Shown: positions 47,724-56,031 of the stretch, one piece after another | How the letters are laid out: each line of letters opens with the position of its first letter | Position numbering within the stretch: position 1 is the stretch's first letter | Assembly: GCA_024399115.1 (NCBI GenBank) | Contig: JAKSHZ010000001.1 | Location: 1 to 64,000 of the forward strand | DNA length: 64,000 bases | Reading direction: 5' to 3' | DNA from: Bacilli bacterium | GTDB lineage: Bacteria; Bacillota_I; Bacilli_A; RFN20; CAG-826 | Notes under the pieces: model-generated | The model's input: the letters and a program-made list of their open reading frames with translations, nothing else | Database searches by the model: none | What the model was told of the DNA's origin: nothing | Program-made: the position numbers and the translations under genes

Positions 47724-48631
47724 TGGCAGAAACAACATTTATTCGTACTAAAAAAGATAGAGATTTTACTCTTTTAGATAACACTTTTTTAAGAGACCCA
47801 AATCTTTCTGCGGCAGCCAAAGGTGTATTTGCATACTTACTCTATTTACCAGAAGACTGGGTAATCTATCAGTCTGAATTAAAAAACCATTTCTCTAACG
47901 GAAGAGATTCTTTAAGAGCAATCATTTCAGAATTAGAAAGATTTGGATATATCATTAAAGAAAAAAATAGAACTGAAACAGGAAAGTTTAGTGGTTATAA
48001 ATATCAAATTGTAGAAAAGCCTGAACCATGTAGTATTAGCCGTGACGGGTTTTCCGCAGCGGCTAAACCGAAATCGGAAAATCCGACACTACTAAATACT
48101 AATAATAACCAAATACTAAATAAACTAAATACTAATACTACTAATACCCCTTCTCCATCTGAAATTGAATTACAGAAAAAACTGGATGAAGCAAACAAAA
48201 AGATTGAGGAACAAGAACAGACCCTATCTAAGCTCAATAAGAAAACCAAGAAGTCTGATACAACTACTCTTTGTGAACCTGACTTCTACACTTCTTTGCT
48301 TAATGCTTACAAAAAAGTTTTCTTCTCAGTAAGAAAATCTGGTGTTCCTTGTACCAAAGATTACAAGAAGTATGTTGATAAAGCATTACTTCGACTCAGA
48401 GAATTGGGTCTCTCTGATAATGAAGCACACGACAGAATGCTTGAAGCAATTAATAATGCTCCAACATTAGATTATTGGGTAAACGAAGCAAAATGTGCAT
48501 TCGCTTACATCGTTTCAGATTATGGTTTAAGTAAACTATGTGGCTCTTCACAGAACTTGAAAAAAGGCGGCGGTAGTGTCGTGGCACAGAAAGGGAATGG
48601 AGAGTTTGATGAATTAGGCATACCGTTTTAA
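47723..48631 (+). CDS. phage replication initiator with winged HTH
   Basis: 302 aa. The first ~90 residues (FTLLDNTFLRDPNLSAAAKG, VFAYLLYLPEDWVIYQSELK, LRAIISELERFGYIIKEK) match the winged-HTH of phage replisome organisers. A linker, a coiled coil (LQKKLDEANKKIEEQEQTLS) and a helical C-terminal domain of the DnaD-like loader-binding type follow. Iterons lie inside the gene at 48094-48135, as in lambda O. Followed by a DnaC-like loader and DnaB helicase. Confidence 0.75.
   Translation: MAETTFIRTKKDRDFTLLDNTFLRDPNLSAAAKGVFAYLLYLPEDWVIYQSELKNHFSNGRDSLRAIISELERFGYIIKEKNRTETGKFSGYKYQIVEKPEPCSISRDGFSAAAKPKSENPTLLNTNNNQILNKLNTNTTNTPSPSEIELQKKLDEANKKIEEQEQTLSKLNKKTKKSDTTTLCEPDFYTSLLNAYKKVFFSVRKSGVPCTKDYKKYVDKALLRLRELGLSDNEAHDRMLEAINNAPTLDYWVNEAKCAFAYIVSDYGLSKLCGSSQNLKKGGGSVVAQKGNGEFDELGIPF
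48094..48135 (+). other. candidate origin iterons inside the initiator gene
   Basis: AAATACTAA at 48094-48102, 48111-48119 and 48127-48135, spaced 17 and 16 bases, in an AT-rich patch that codes for an Asn/Thr-rich linker. The position within the initiator gene is typical of lambdoid-type origins. Confidence 0.5.
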
Positions 48632-48649
48632 TTAGGGAGGAAGGTGGTT

Positions 48650-49054
48650 ATGTTTGATAAGTATGTGAAAATTGATGACCGTATCTACTACGAGTCACAG
48701 ATGGAATTGATGAGTGAAAAACAGTTATATGCACTCATTGATGAATGTAAAAACGGAATCAAAGAAATCGAGATCCGTAAAAATGACTACAAGGTTAAGA
48801 ACTATGATGTTAATAACCTTGAACATTACAATAAGGTTTTGCAGAAGTTTGATTCAGCATCGGTTTACTTACAGTCTGATATCGTTTTGATTAACAAAAT
48901 TATCAAAGCAAAAAGAACTGCACAACTTGGTAATAACGAGGACTGGTACAAGACATTCATCAGAAATACAAAGTCTTGTATCACAAAACGTAAGTTTGAC
49001 AAAATTGTCAAAGAAACTGATGCAAGTATGGGATTTAAGTTGAATTATGAGTGA
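48650..49054 (+). CDS. unknown protein of the replication operon, 134 aa
   Basis: Start at ATG 48650 (SD GGGAGGAAGG) rather than the GTG 6 bases upstream. Helical and charged (EKQLYALIDECKNGIKEIEI, CITKRKFDKIVKETDASMGF). No known domain. Overlaps the DnaC-like gene by 8 bases. Confidence 0.5.
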   Translation: MFDKYVKIDDRIYYESQMELMSEKQLYALIDECKNGIKEIEIRKNDYKVKNYDVNNLEHYNKVLQKFDSASVYLQSDIVLINKIIKAKRTAQLGNNEDWYKTFIRNTKSCITKRKFDKIVKETDASMGFKLNYE

Positions 49055-49712
49055 GATTAATTTTTTTAATATGGACCTTGTGACAGAAAGTGATATCAGA
49101 ATTGATGATACACAGATTCTGAAAGATGCAAATGAAACTTCCAAGATCCCTCCAAGATTTTGGAATGCGAAGTTCAGTGATTTTGCTGATATCGTGACAA
49201 AAGATAATCAGGGTAATGTCGCTTACAACGTGACTGCTGATGTTAAAGAGTTTGCTTTGTCTAAGAGTTCCGGCAAGGTACTTGGTCTTTTCGGACCTAA
49301 CGGTGTCGGAAAAACTTATACAGCTTGTGCTGCAAGTCACGAAAGAGCCGTTGAAGGAAAGCATCCGGGGTTATATCTTCTTTGTAAACTTCTTCAGCCT
49401 ATGATTATGACATCACGTTCTTTCAAGGCAACCGAATCAGAAATGGACTTGTATGAGAAATATTCAAAGACTCCATTTCTTATTATTGATGAAGTTGGGA
49501 AATGTACAGACCCGGAGATGGAATGGAATTTTTTAACAACATTGTTTGCACTTAGATATGACAATAACCTTGATACAATCTTCACTACAAATATGGATGT
49601 GCAGATGTTTAAGGATTTCATCTTGAATACAAACAATAAAGGACAGGATGTTTATGACAGATTACATTCTTCACTTATTACGAGAGTTGTTAGAGGAGAA
49701 TCACACCGTTGA
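49047..49712 (+). CDS. DnaC/IstB-like AAA+ helicase loader
   Basis: 221 aa. Walker A LFGPNGVGKTYTACA and Walker B FLIIDEVGKCTD, with LDTIFTTNMDVQMF and SSLITRVVRGESHR (sensor/arginine-finger region). Loads DnaB onto the phage origin. Position between initiator and helicase genes fits this role. SD weak; translation is probably coupled to the gene before it. Confidence 0.82.
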   Translation: MSEINFFNMDLVTESDIRIDDTQILKDANETSKIPPRFWNAKFSDFADIVTKDNQGNVAYNVTADVKEFALSKSSGKVLGLFGPNGVGKTYTACAASHERAVEGKHPGLYLLCKLLQPMIMTSRSFKATESEMDLYEKYSKTPFLIIDEVGKCTDPEMEWNFLTTLFALRYDNNLDTIFTTNMDVQMFKDFILNTNNKGQDVYDRLHSSLITRVVRGESHR

Positions 49713-50161
49713 GTATAGACCTTACTGAACTTGAAGCATTCTGTGAAACACATACTTGTACAGAAATAATTAACAAGTATGGCAGACAAGGTTATATCTT
49801 GTGCTTGAATAATAACTTTGAGCACAAAGATAGCAGAGTTAAAATCACAGATGAATGGCTTGATGAATTAAGAGAGTTCTGTAAAACACATTACAGACAG
49901 GAAGTGTTAAATAAATACGGTAACAAGATTTGGTATTACTTGAAAAAATATAATATCAGAACTTGTAAGAAACCGTATAAAATTACGAAGATTCGGAATG
50001 ACGAGTTTTCAGATGAAGATGTTTTAGATATCTGCATCGTAAGTGGATATCAGAATGGGTTAACAATTATGCAGTTGGCAAAAGCCTTTCAGGTTTCACC
50101 AAATCACATTAATTACTTGATCCATCGTTGTAAAAAAATTGAGGAGTACTTATATGCCTAA
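49709..50161 (+). CDS. HTH-like protein, 150 aa, TTG start
   Basis: TTG at 49709 with GAGGAGAA upstream, overlapping the DnaC stop by 4 bases. Two repeats of a pattern (LEAFCETHTCTEIINKYGRQ; LREFCKTHYRQEVLNKYGNK) suggest an internal duplication, and the C-terminus GLTIMQLAKAFQVSPNHINY is an HTH. Unknown role next to the helicase. Confidence 0.55.
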   Translation: MSIDLTELEAFCETHTCTEIINKYGRQGYILCLNNNFEHKDSRVKITDEWLDELREFCKTHYRQEVLNKYGNKIWYYLKKYNIRTCKKPYKITKIRNDEFSDEDVLDICIVSGYQNGLTIMQLAKAFQVSPNHINYLIHRCKKIEEYLYA

Positions 50162-51437
50162 TAATTATATTAATGAATCTTATGAAAGAGCCTTGCTCGG
50201 ATGTATGTTGCTTGATAATTCTATCATCGATGAAATTTCACATCACTTGGAAAAAGTAGCATTTTGCGTATACAAAAATCAGGCTATCTATGACCAAATC
50301 TGTACTTTGTATCTTGAAAACAAACACGTTGATATTCTTGCTCTTACTCAGAGATGTAGAAATATTGACCCATCTTATATTGCAAGTTTAACAGATATCG
50401 CTTCTTCAGCAAATTACAATTTCTACTTGGAAGAAGTTAAAAAGTTATATCTTGCTCGTGACTTGAAAAATGAAGTTGTAGAAAAACTCAGCACTCTGTC
50501 TTCAGATAACGTAATTGAAACTATCCACTCAATTGATAGTCAGCTCACATCTTATATGACTTTTGAAAAGACAAAACCTTTGTCTCTCAAAGAAATGTGT
50601 GTTCCATTTACAGAAAAATTATCTGAAGTTATGAAAACAAAACCTGAATATCTCGGAGTTGATACAGGTTGGAAAAATCTTAATGATATTCTTGATGGAT
50701 TACAGAGTGGTAAATTAGCAATTTTAGGGGCGAGACCTTCTGTCGGTAAAACAGCCTTTGCTCTTCAGCTGGCCTCAAACCTTTGTCGTAATAACATTCC
50801 AACTGACATTGTATCATTGGAAATGTCTGCTCAGACATTGATGAACCGTATGGTGTCATTTGAAACTGGTATCCCTATTTATTACCTTACACACGGATTA
50901 ATTACATCATCAACTATGATGGGTAAACTTAATGTGGCAATGAATAGACTTTTCAACTACCCAATGAACATTCACGATTCAGGTATGGAAAATGAACAGA
51001 AACTTTATTCATTTATTCGTACTCAGGCAAAACTTTGTGGAACTAAAGTATTTATTGTGGACCATATTGGTTTAATCAGACATTCAAATGCCAATATGAA
51101 ACGTGTTGAACAGTTGGATGAAATCACAGATAAACTTGCACACTTGGCAAAAGAACTTGATGTTACAATTGTTTGCCTTTGTCAGCTTAAACGTGATGCA
51201 GAAGGTAAAGAACCTACACTTTCAGATTTGCGTGATAGTGGTGCTATCGAACAGAACGCAGATATCTGTATGTTCTTGCATCGTAATCGTGCAACCGGCA
51301 ATGAAACAGAAATCCCTTCAAAGATAATCGTAATCAAACATCGTGATGGTGCTTGTGGTACTGCGGATATGATTTTCTATCCAAAATTGACTAAATTTGC
51401 CGAATCTAGTGACGATTTCAGTAAAAATGCCGCTTAA
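50154..51437 (+). CDS. dnaB: DnaB-type replicative helicase
   Basis: 427 aa from the ATG at 50154 (SD GAGGAG). N-terminal domain SYERALLGCMLLDNSIIDEI, linker, then RecA-like core: Walker A LGARPSVGKTAFALQLA, IFIVDHIGLI (Walker B region), CLCQLKRDAEGKEP and LRDSGAIEQNADICMFLHR. Unwinds the phage fork, loaded by the DnaC-like protein upstream. No primase domain is visible here. Confidence 0.92.
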   Translation: MPNNYINESYERALLGCMLLDNSIIDEISHHLEKVAFCVYKNQAIYDQICTLYLENKHVDILALTQRCRNIDPSYIASLTDIASSANYNFYLEEVKKLYLARDLKNEVVEKLSTLSSDNVIETIHSIDSQLTSYMTFEKTKPLSLKEMCVPFTEKLSEVMKTKPEYLGVDTGWKNLNDILDGLQSGKLAILGARPSVGKTAFALQLASNLCRNNIPTDIVSLEMSAQTLMNRMVSFETGIPIYYLTHGLITSSTMMGKLNVAMNRLFNYPMNIHDSGMENEQKLYSFIRTQAKLCGTKVFIVDHIGLIRHSNANMKRVEQLDEITDKLAHLAKELDVTIVCLCQLKRDAEGKEPTLSDLRDSGAIEQNADICMFLHRNRATGNETEIPSKIIVIKHRDGACGTADMIFYPKLTKFAESSDDFSKNAA

Positions 51438-51509
51438 GGTTTGACGTAAATTTTATTATATGTTAGATTTGATTTAAAGCCATGATATAGGTTAACAACA
51501 GAAGGTTTA

Positions 51510-51767
51510 ATGACTAAATTAGACAGTCTGATGCAGGCCAGCCTTGTCATCGGCAAATCAAATCCAGACATTTTCCTGTCATCAATTAATCTAGACACAG
51601 ATGATGAATTTCTTGTTGTTGTAAATGATAAAGTCGAAGCAATCATTTACCAGTATAAAGACTCTTGGTACATATGGTACACAAAAAAATGTTACCGTAC
51701 ACAAGTCTCAAGTTTTACTGCTGCTTGCGAGCAGATTGAAGAGGAGATTCAGAATTGCGTGGCGTAG
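51510..51767 (+). CDS. unknown protein, 85 aa
   Basis: SD GAAGG, ATG at 51510. Beta-rich middle (DDEFLVVVNDKVEAIIYQYK) and a helical end. Overlaps the next gene by 13 bases. No family recognised. Confidence 0.5.
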   Translation: MTKLDSLMQASLVIGKSNPDIFLSSINLDTDDEFLVVVNDKVEAIIYQYKDSWYIWYTKKCYRTQVSSFTAACEQIEEEIQNCVA

Positions 51768-52126
51768 AAAATCCTCAGAAAGAAATCATTGTAGAAGAAT
51801 TAAAACGTGGTGTTCCAAGTTCTGAACTCTCCAAGAAATATGGAGTAGCAATGTCTACCATTACAACTTGGATTAAGGCACTTCCTAGAGATTGTACCAA
51901 ATCAAAATTCGATTTCAAAAACAGAAGAATCTCAGTTATGAGAAAAGTTAATATGGCAGAAGCCAAGATTTCAGATATGATTGCAGATTATGTTGTCTGT
52001 GATATTTCTGATGACGAATGGGAAGCTGTACAGAAATTCATTCAGCACGAACTTATCGAAGTAGCAACTTTTACTGGTGAAGACGAAGAAGGAACTATGT
52101 GCGATAACTGTTTATTCTGCAAATAG
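51755..52126 (+). CDS. HTH protein, 123 aa, TTG start
   Basis: TTG at 51755 behind GAGGAG. VEELKRGVPSSELSKKYGVA then MSTITTWIKAL form a transposase-like HTH; the C-terminus has MCDNCLFCK with CxxCxxC. Possibly a regulator of the early operon end. No transposase domain follows. Confidence 0.6.
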   Translation: MRGVENPQKEIIVEELKRGVPSSELSKKYGVAMSTITTWIKALPRDCTKSKFDFKNRRISVMRKVNMAEAKISDMIADYVVCDISDDEWEAVQKFIQHELIEVATFTGEDEEGTMCDNCLFCK

Positions 52127-52377
52127 CGTGTTTACAAAAGTGTTTACAATTTTAAATACATTAGATTGTTATTGTATGCAGTTTCTTCTATATATTAGTG
52201 TATTCTAATGCACGTAAATGTAGGCTAATGCATATCTGGGGTTGTCCCCCACCCATCTGCTACACGATTTTTTATAAGCTATTTCTTTATATTACAAGGA
52301 ATTAACTTTTAGCCATTTTATAAGTGTTTACAAAATGTTGACAAAAGTTTATTTTTCCTTTAAATCGTTTAAACACT
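52127..52377 (+). other. probable attP region with integrase arm-type repeats
   Basis: No ORF. GTGTTTACAAAA-like repeats at about 52129, 52141 and 52325 flank AT-rich sequence and a hairpin GGGGTTGTCCCCC. Such repeats next to an integrase gene are typical of arm sites. A promoter TTGACA (52338-52343), 17 bases, TAAATC (52361-52366) drives the integrase. The core site cannot be seen from one window. Confidence 0.5.
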
Positions 52378-53502
52378 ATGAATAAACGACCCTTTTATCT
52401 TACCAAAAGAAAGCTCGCTTCTGGTAAAATAGTATACTATTTTTATACTTATGACAAGTTTGGCAACCGTACTGTTCCACAGTCTACTGGCTGTTCAAAG
52501 AAAACAGATGCCTTTAACTATTGTAGCTCACTTTTCAAAAAAGGCAACTTAACAAATCAAAATGTTAAGTTTAAGGTTTATGCTGCAAACTTTTTTGATG
52601 AAGAAGAACGATGGTATAAAAATAAAATGGTAGAAGGTGGTATTACAGAAAATACTGTAACCACTTATCAGATTAATCTGAGAAAATACATCATGCCTTA
52701 TTTCGGAGAGATGTATATTGATAAGATCACAACCTCAGATATCAAAGCATACAGAATCCATCTTACAGAATCAGGTCTGTCAAATAAGTCTATTAATAAC
52801 TCAGTAAACATCATTCGTATTATTTTTAATTATGCAATGGAAGATGATATCATTTATAAATCTCCAGTAAATAAAACTGTTGCATCATTGAAGGTAGAAC
52901 ATAAACGAGAAGCATTTACGGATGATGAATTGGATTATATTTTCAGCAATTATTTTGAAGATGAACGTTATTATTTATTCTTACTTCTTGGTCCATTAAC
53001 TGGTATGAGATTTTCTGAAGCCTTAGGTCTTACAAGAGAAAATATCAAAGACGGATATATTGAAATAACTCATCAGTATAACAATAACAAGATTAAGGAT
53101 ATTAAGACTAAGGAAAAAAGATTTATTACAATTCCAAAGAAACTGGAAGAAATGTTACGCAAACAGGTTGGTGACAGAACTTTTATATTCTCACAGAAAT
53201 TATTAGATATACCGATTGTAGAGTCTACAACAAGGCGAAATTTGTATAATTACTACAATTTTGAGATGTTGAGACGAAAAAAAGAGAACCAACTGACATA
53301 TCACTCATTCAGATATTATCTTAATACTTTACTATTATCAAAAAATATTCCAAAGTACAAAGTCGATTTTGTAATTGGTCATTCAGAAGGAAAAGGAAGT
53401 ATGACACAACTCTACACTACTTGGAAACCTAATATGTACGATGATGTACTGAAGGTTCAGGAAGAATTGTTAGATAGATTACTTAGTTTACGAAAGCGAT
53501 AA
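52378..53502 (+). CDS. int: tyrosine recombinase (phage integrase)
   Basis: 374 aa. N-terminal arm-binding and SAM-like core-binding domains (ENTVTTYQINLRKYIMPYFG, TTSDIKAYRIHL). Catalytic domain with LTGMRFSEALGL (Arg), TYHSFRYYLNTLL (H-x-x-R), VIGHSEGKGSMTQLYTTW (His and Tyr). Complete. No SD; the ATG lies 11 bases after the -10 box, so the leader is very short. It would integrate the phage at attB; attP is probably the region upstream. Confidence 0.9.
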   Translation: MNKRPFYLTKRKLASGKIVYYFYTYDKFGNRTVPQSTGCSKKTDAFNYCSSLFKKGNLTNQNVKFKVYAANFFDEEERWYKNKMVEGGITENTVTTYQINLRKYIMPYFGEMYIDKITTSDIKAYRIHLTESGLSNKSINNSVNIIRIIFNYAMEDDIIYKSPVNKTVASLKVEHKREAFTDDELDYIFSNYFEDERYYLFLLLGPLTGMRFSEALGLTRENIKDGYIEITHQYNNNKIKDIKTKEKRFITIPKKLEEMLRKQVGDRTFIFSQKLLDIPIVESTTRRNLYNYYNFEMLRRKKENQLTYHSFRYYLNTLLLSKNIPKYKVDFVIGHSEGKGSMTQLYTTWKPNMYDDVLKVQEELLDRLLSLRKR

Positions 53503-53695
53503 AACCTTTACTTTCTAAAATCATCTTTCCGTATTCTGCTTTTTCGATATCAGGAGTTGTGAATACCTTGAGGGTATAATATCCATTCATTGAGAACAGA
53601 TAAGCAGGATATCCCATTTTGTTTAATTTTTTCTGATCATCTTTAGATTCAGAAGTTGAACTGTATTTACCTACACATACTGCATAAACTTGCAT
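53483..53695 (-). CDS. SPOR-like domain protein, 70 aa
   Basis: ATG at 53695 with TTGGAGAA. MQVYAVCVGKYSSTSESKDD and YTLKVFTTPDIEKAEYGKMI fit one SPOR repeat, which binds denuded peptidoglycan glycan strands. Alone and without a signal peptide, it may act with the endolysin. It overlaps the integrase 3' end by 20 bases on the opposite strand. Confidence 0.6.
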   Translation of the reverse strand: MQVYAVCVGKYSSTSESKDDQKKLNKMGYPAYLFSMNGYYTLKVFTTPDIEKAEYGKMILESKGFIAFVN

Positions 53696-53754
53696 AATTA
53701 TTCTCCAAAAAGATAAGGCTACCTTTCGGTAGCCCTATCTTAATTAATATTAAG

Positions 53755-54072
53755 TTATTCTTTTTTGAAAGTCATAAATAATCCGGCTACCAATGCTACA
53801 ATTCCGACCACACCAGTAATAATTGTAGATACCAGAGACTCGTTGAAGCCCATAAAACCTAATAGAAGACCACCAACGGCAAATAGACAGATTGAAACAA
53901 TAACTTTCCAGTCTTTTGTTTCTGACTTTTTCCAAGCTGCAACAATTTCAAGTGCAGCACCCAAGAATGTGATTGCAATACCTGTGTAATCTGCAGCAGG
54001 TACATCTGTGAATACACACAAACATGATCCGGCAAGGATCAAAATAATTCCTAAAATTTTGAAGAATTTCAT
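53755..54072 (-). CDS. membrane protein, holin-like
   Basis: 105 aa, SD AGGAAGAG. Four hydrophobic segments (ILGIILILAGSCLCVFTDV, YTGIAITFLGAALEIVAAW, VIVSICLFAVGGLLLGFMG, IITGVVGIVALVAGLFMTF). Position at the end of the lysis cassette suggests a holin or antiholin. No family recognised. Confidence 0.55.
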   Translation of the reverse strand: MKFFKILGIILILAGSCLCVFTDVPAADYTGIAITFLGAALEIVAAWKKSETKDWKVIVSICLFAVGGLLLGFMGFNESLVSTIITGVVGIVALVAGLFMTFKKE

Positions 54073-54073
54073 A

Positions 54074-54460
54074 TTACTCTTCCTCCTCTAAAATATCAGG
54101 AGTAATACTACTCCCGTTAATATCACTGTAGTCGAACCCAGAGCTATACAGGTATACTTCAAGATTGTATACTTTCTCTCTAGTTGCTCGTAACTTATCG
54201 ATAACTCCATCGATTCCTTCTGTGCTTGTCCTAAGCTCGTCTGAGAGTTCTCTAAGGCTGTTTCTGACTGCAGTAACTGTAGTTGCAGCTTCAGACAAGT
54301 CTCTGTAAGCTCTTTCAAGTTCAGATTCCAATTCTCTAAGTCTATTATCGCTTTGTCTAATTCTTGTGCGATAGTCGGAGTAAAGGATTCCCCCCAGAAG
54401 TAAGATGGCAATAAAAAGACCACCAAAAGCACAAAGTATTTTTTTAATCTGCTCACTCAC
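54074..54460 (-). CDS. membrane-anchored coiled coil, i-spanin-like
   Basis: 128 aa, GTG at 54460 with AGAGGAAG. N-terminal helix (CAFGGLFIAILLLGGILY) then a periplasmic coiled coil (LRELESELERAYRDLSEAAT). This is the layout of inner-membrane spanins. A second protein-like frame, shifted by one, runs through almost the same DNA (54088-54456). Confidence 0.55.
   Translation of the reverse strand: MSEQIKKILCAFGGLFIAILLLGGILYSDYRTRIRQSDNRLRELESELERAYRDLSEAATTVTAVRNSLRELSDELRTSTEGIDGVIDKLRATREKVYNLEVYLYSSGFDYSDINGSSITPDILEEEE
54088..54456 (-). CDS. overlapping frame: signal peptide, coiled coil, C-terminal TM
   Basis: 122 aa in another frame of the same DNA. GTG at 54456, four bases after the other start. 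It has a signal-like start (KKYFVLLVVFLLPSYFWGES), helical middle (LNLKELTETCLKLQLQLLQS) and a C-terminal membrane helix (CIALGSTTVILTGVVLLLIF). Similar three-part proteins occur in lysis regions. Because both frames look like proteins, dual coding is likely; one could still be a shadow. Confidence 0.5.
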   Translation of the reverse strand: MSRLKKYFVLLVVFLLPSYFWGESFTPTIAQELDKAIIDLENWNLNLKELTETCLKLQLQLLQSETALENSQTSLGQAQKESMELSISYEQLERKYTILKYTCIALGSTTVILTGVVLLLIF

Positions 54461-54719
54461 TCGCTTCCTCTTCTGTTTTCTCTTTACTCATAACTTCTTT
54501 GTAAGCATTGATACCTTTCTGAGTAACATTGATTCCCAGATAAACCAAAGATACATAAAAGAAATAAGTAAGCACTTTAGAAAAAAGTTCCACCATTGAG
54601 TCAGGAACATTCTTGAGAACACATACGTCAATAACGAGAATAATTGCAGTAATTAAGACAATTACTCCCCAAGTAATCCATACGGAAAATTTACGACTTT
54701 TCAACTTATCTTCTGTCAT
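54453..54719 (-). CDS. holin-like protein with two membrane helices
   Basis: 88 aa from ATG 54719 or 54722 (SD GGTGGAG). Two hydrophobic segments (ITWGVIVLITAIILVIDV and VLTYFFYVSLVYLGINV) and a charged C-terminus EKTEEEASE, common holin features. The TGA overlaps the GTG starts of the spanin-like genes. Confidence 0.65.
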   Translation of the reverse strand: MTEDKLKSRKFSVWITWGVIVLITAIILVIDVCVLKNVPDSMVELFSKVLTYFFYVSLVYLGINVTQKGINAYKEVMSKEKTEEEASE

Positions 54720-54810
54720 CATCTCCACCTTTGTAGACCATAAAAATAGTTGTTAAGGCTCCAATTGCGAAGCCCAAAACAAATCCAATAAAATAATATT
54801 CGGGCATCAT
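54706..54810 (-). CDS. very small membrane protein, 34 aa
   Basis: ATGATG at 54810/54807 overlapping the endolysin stop (ATGA). One hydrophobic helix (FIGFVLGFAIGALTTIFMVY) and a charged end. The SD of the next gene lies inside its 3' end. Position in the lysis cassette suggests a holin regulator. Confidence 0.5.
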   Translation of the reverse strand: MMPEYYFIGFVLGFAIGALTTIFMVYKGGDDDRR

Positions 54811-55208
54811 TTTTTTCTTAAAACTCCCAAAACATTTTCTCTACTTCTTAATTTGATTTTCGCACCATCCTGCTTAAAACCATCCTGTTCAAAAACAAGA
54901 ACCTGTTTATCTGTAATTCCTAACAGAATAGCAACATGGCCATATTTATTTGTTGGACTTGAGTTCCAAATAATAACATCTCCGGGAGTTGCCCGTGAGA
55001 TTGTAAACTTATCCAAATATTTCTTTTCAAGTGGCAGCTTGTCGTAATTCAACCAAAGGTCTTTTGCTCCATCTACGCCGCCAGTATGTGGAATTTCCCA
55101 CACGTCATAACAATACTGTCTAAAAACATCAACACACTGGAAACCAAATTTTTTATCCCAGTCCACACCTTTATTGATGTATTTTGTTACAAATTCGTCA
55201 AGTTTCAC
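54807..55208 (-). CDS. CHAP-domain endolysin
   Basis: 133 aa. Cys of the CHAP active site in FGFQCVDVFRQYCYDVW and His in NKYGHVAILLG, plus FEQDG as third element. The protein would cleave peptidoglycan as amidase or endopeptidase. No separate wall-binding domain; the SPOR protein at 53483 might supply binding. Stop overlaps the next gene. Confidence 0.8.
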   Translation of the reverse strand: MKLDEFVTKYINKGVDWDKKFGFQCVDVFRQYCYDVWEIPHTGGVDGAKDLWLNYDKLPLEKKYLDKFTISRATPGDVIIWNSSPTNKYGHVAILLGITDKQVLVFEQDGFKQDGAKIKLRSRENVLGVLRKK

Positions 55209-55939
55209 TAAATTACCCCACTCTTTTTAAGACGTTCATCAAGGACTTGGATGTAATATTTATTCTTTTCAATACAGTCCTGAAGAACCTGACTCCAATG
55301 CTGACTCTGTTCGACATTCTTAATTTCAGCTTCGTAAAGTTTAATCTTTCTAGCACAAGACTTACGGACTTCAGTCATAACCATAACAAGCCAGTCGTCA
55401 ATTAATGTCTGGAAACTTTCTTCTACGCTATTCCACTGTTCCATTACATTTTTATCACAGTTATCTAATGTGTTTTCAAAAAGAATTTCACGATGGATTT
55501 CACGTATCATTTCTAATAATTGATTACGATATGACGGATAGTTTTCCGGCATAAGTTCTCTTGTAAAATGGTTGTTGTTGATGTACTCGTAGAAAGGGTC
55601 TTTGAAAGCATAGAATAATGAACGCCTAGATGTCTGGCACATTTTCTCAATGCAACTTATTTTTGATATTTTGTAATTACAACTTTTGGTTTGTCTTCTC
55701 ATCGAACATCTCAGTTCGTAATCTACCGATTCGATGACTTCTTGTAAGTGATACATAACAGTCTGACAAGTCTGGTCGTATTCATAATCCGAAGTCTTAA
55801 GTGTTCCTTTTGAAATACTTAACCCTAACTTTCTTACTAGAAAGAGTGTAATTGAAATTACAGCAATTATTCCCACGAATATTACGATTAAATTTGAAAG
55901 AGGCATTGTTGTTAAATTTGCAGAAATTTCACCTTGCAT
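55208..55939 (-). CDS. membrane protein of the lysis/structural region, 243 aa
   Basis: ATG at 55939 (MQGEISANLTTMPLSNLIVI) behind GGGAG; the longer frame crosses a terminator. One N-terminal membrane helix (NLIVIFVGIIAVISITLFLV) and a helical cytoplasmic or periplasmic part with five or more Cys. Unknown function. Overlaps the endolysin start by one base. Confidence 0.55.
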   Translation of the reverse strand: MQGEISANLTTMPLSNLIVIFVGIIAVISITLFLVRKLGLSISKGTLKTSDYEYDQTCQTVMYHLQEVIESVDYELRCSMRRQTKSCNYKISKISCIEKMCQTSRRSLFYAFKDPFYEYINNNHFTRELMPENYPSYRNQLLEMIREIHREILFENTLDNCDKNVMEQWNSVEESFQTLIDDWLVMVMTEVRKSCARKIKLYEAEIKNVEQSQHWSQVLQDCIEKNKYYIQVLDERLKKSGVI

Positions 55940-55994
55940 AATAAACTCCCAAGTTCCATTTTTTACAAGAATAATGGGATTATTAATCGTAGTT

Positions 55995-56025
55995 AAAAAA
56001 AGGCTGTCTAAATTAATAGACAGCC
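55995..56025 (-). terminator. intrinsic terminator (minus strand)
   Basis: GGCTGTCTA (56002-56010) / TAGACAGCC (56017-56025) with a plus-strand A-run at 55995-56001, read as U-tract on the minus strand. Ends the gene at 56032. Confidence 0.8.
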
Positions 56026-56031
56026 AAAGAT

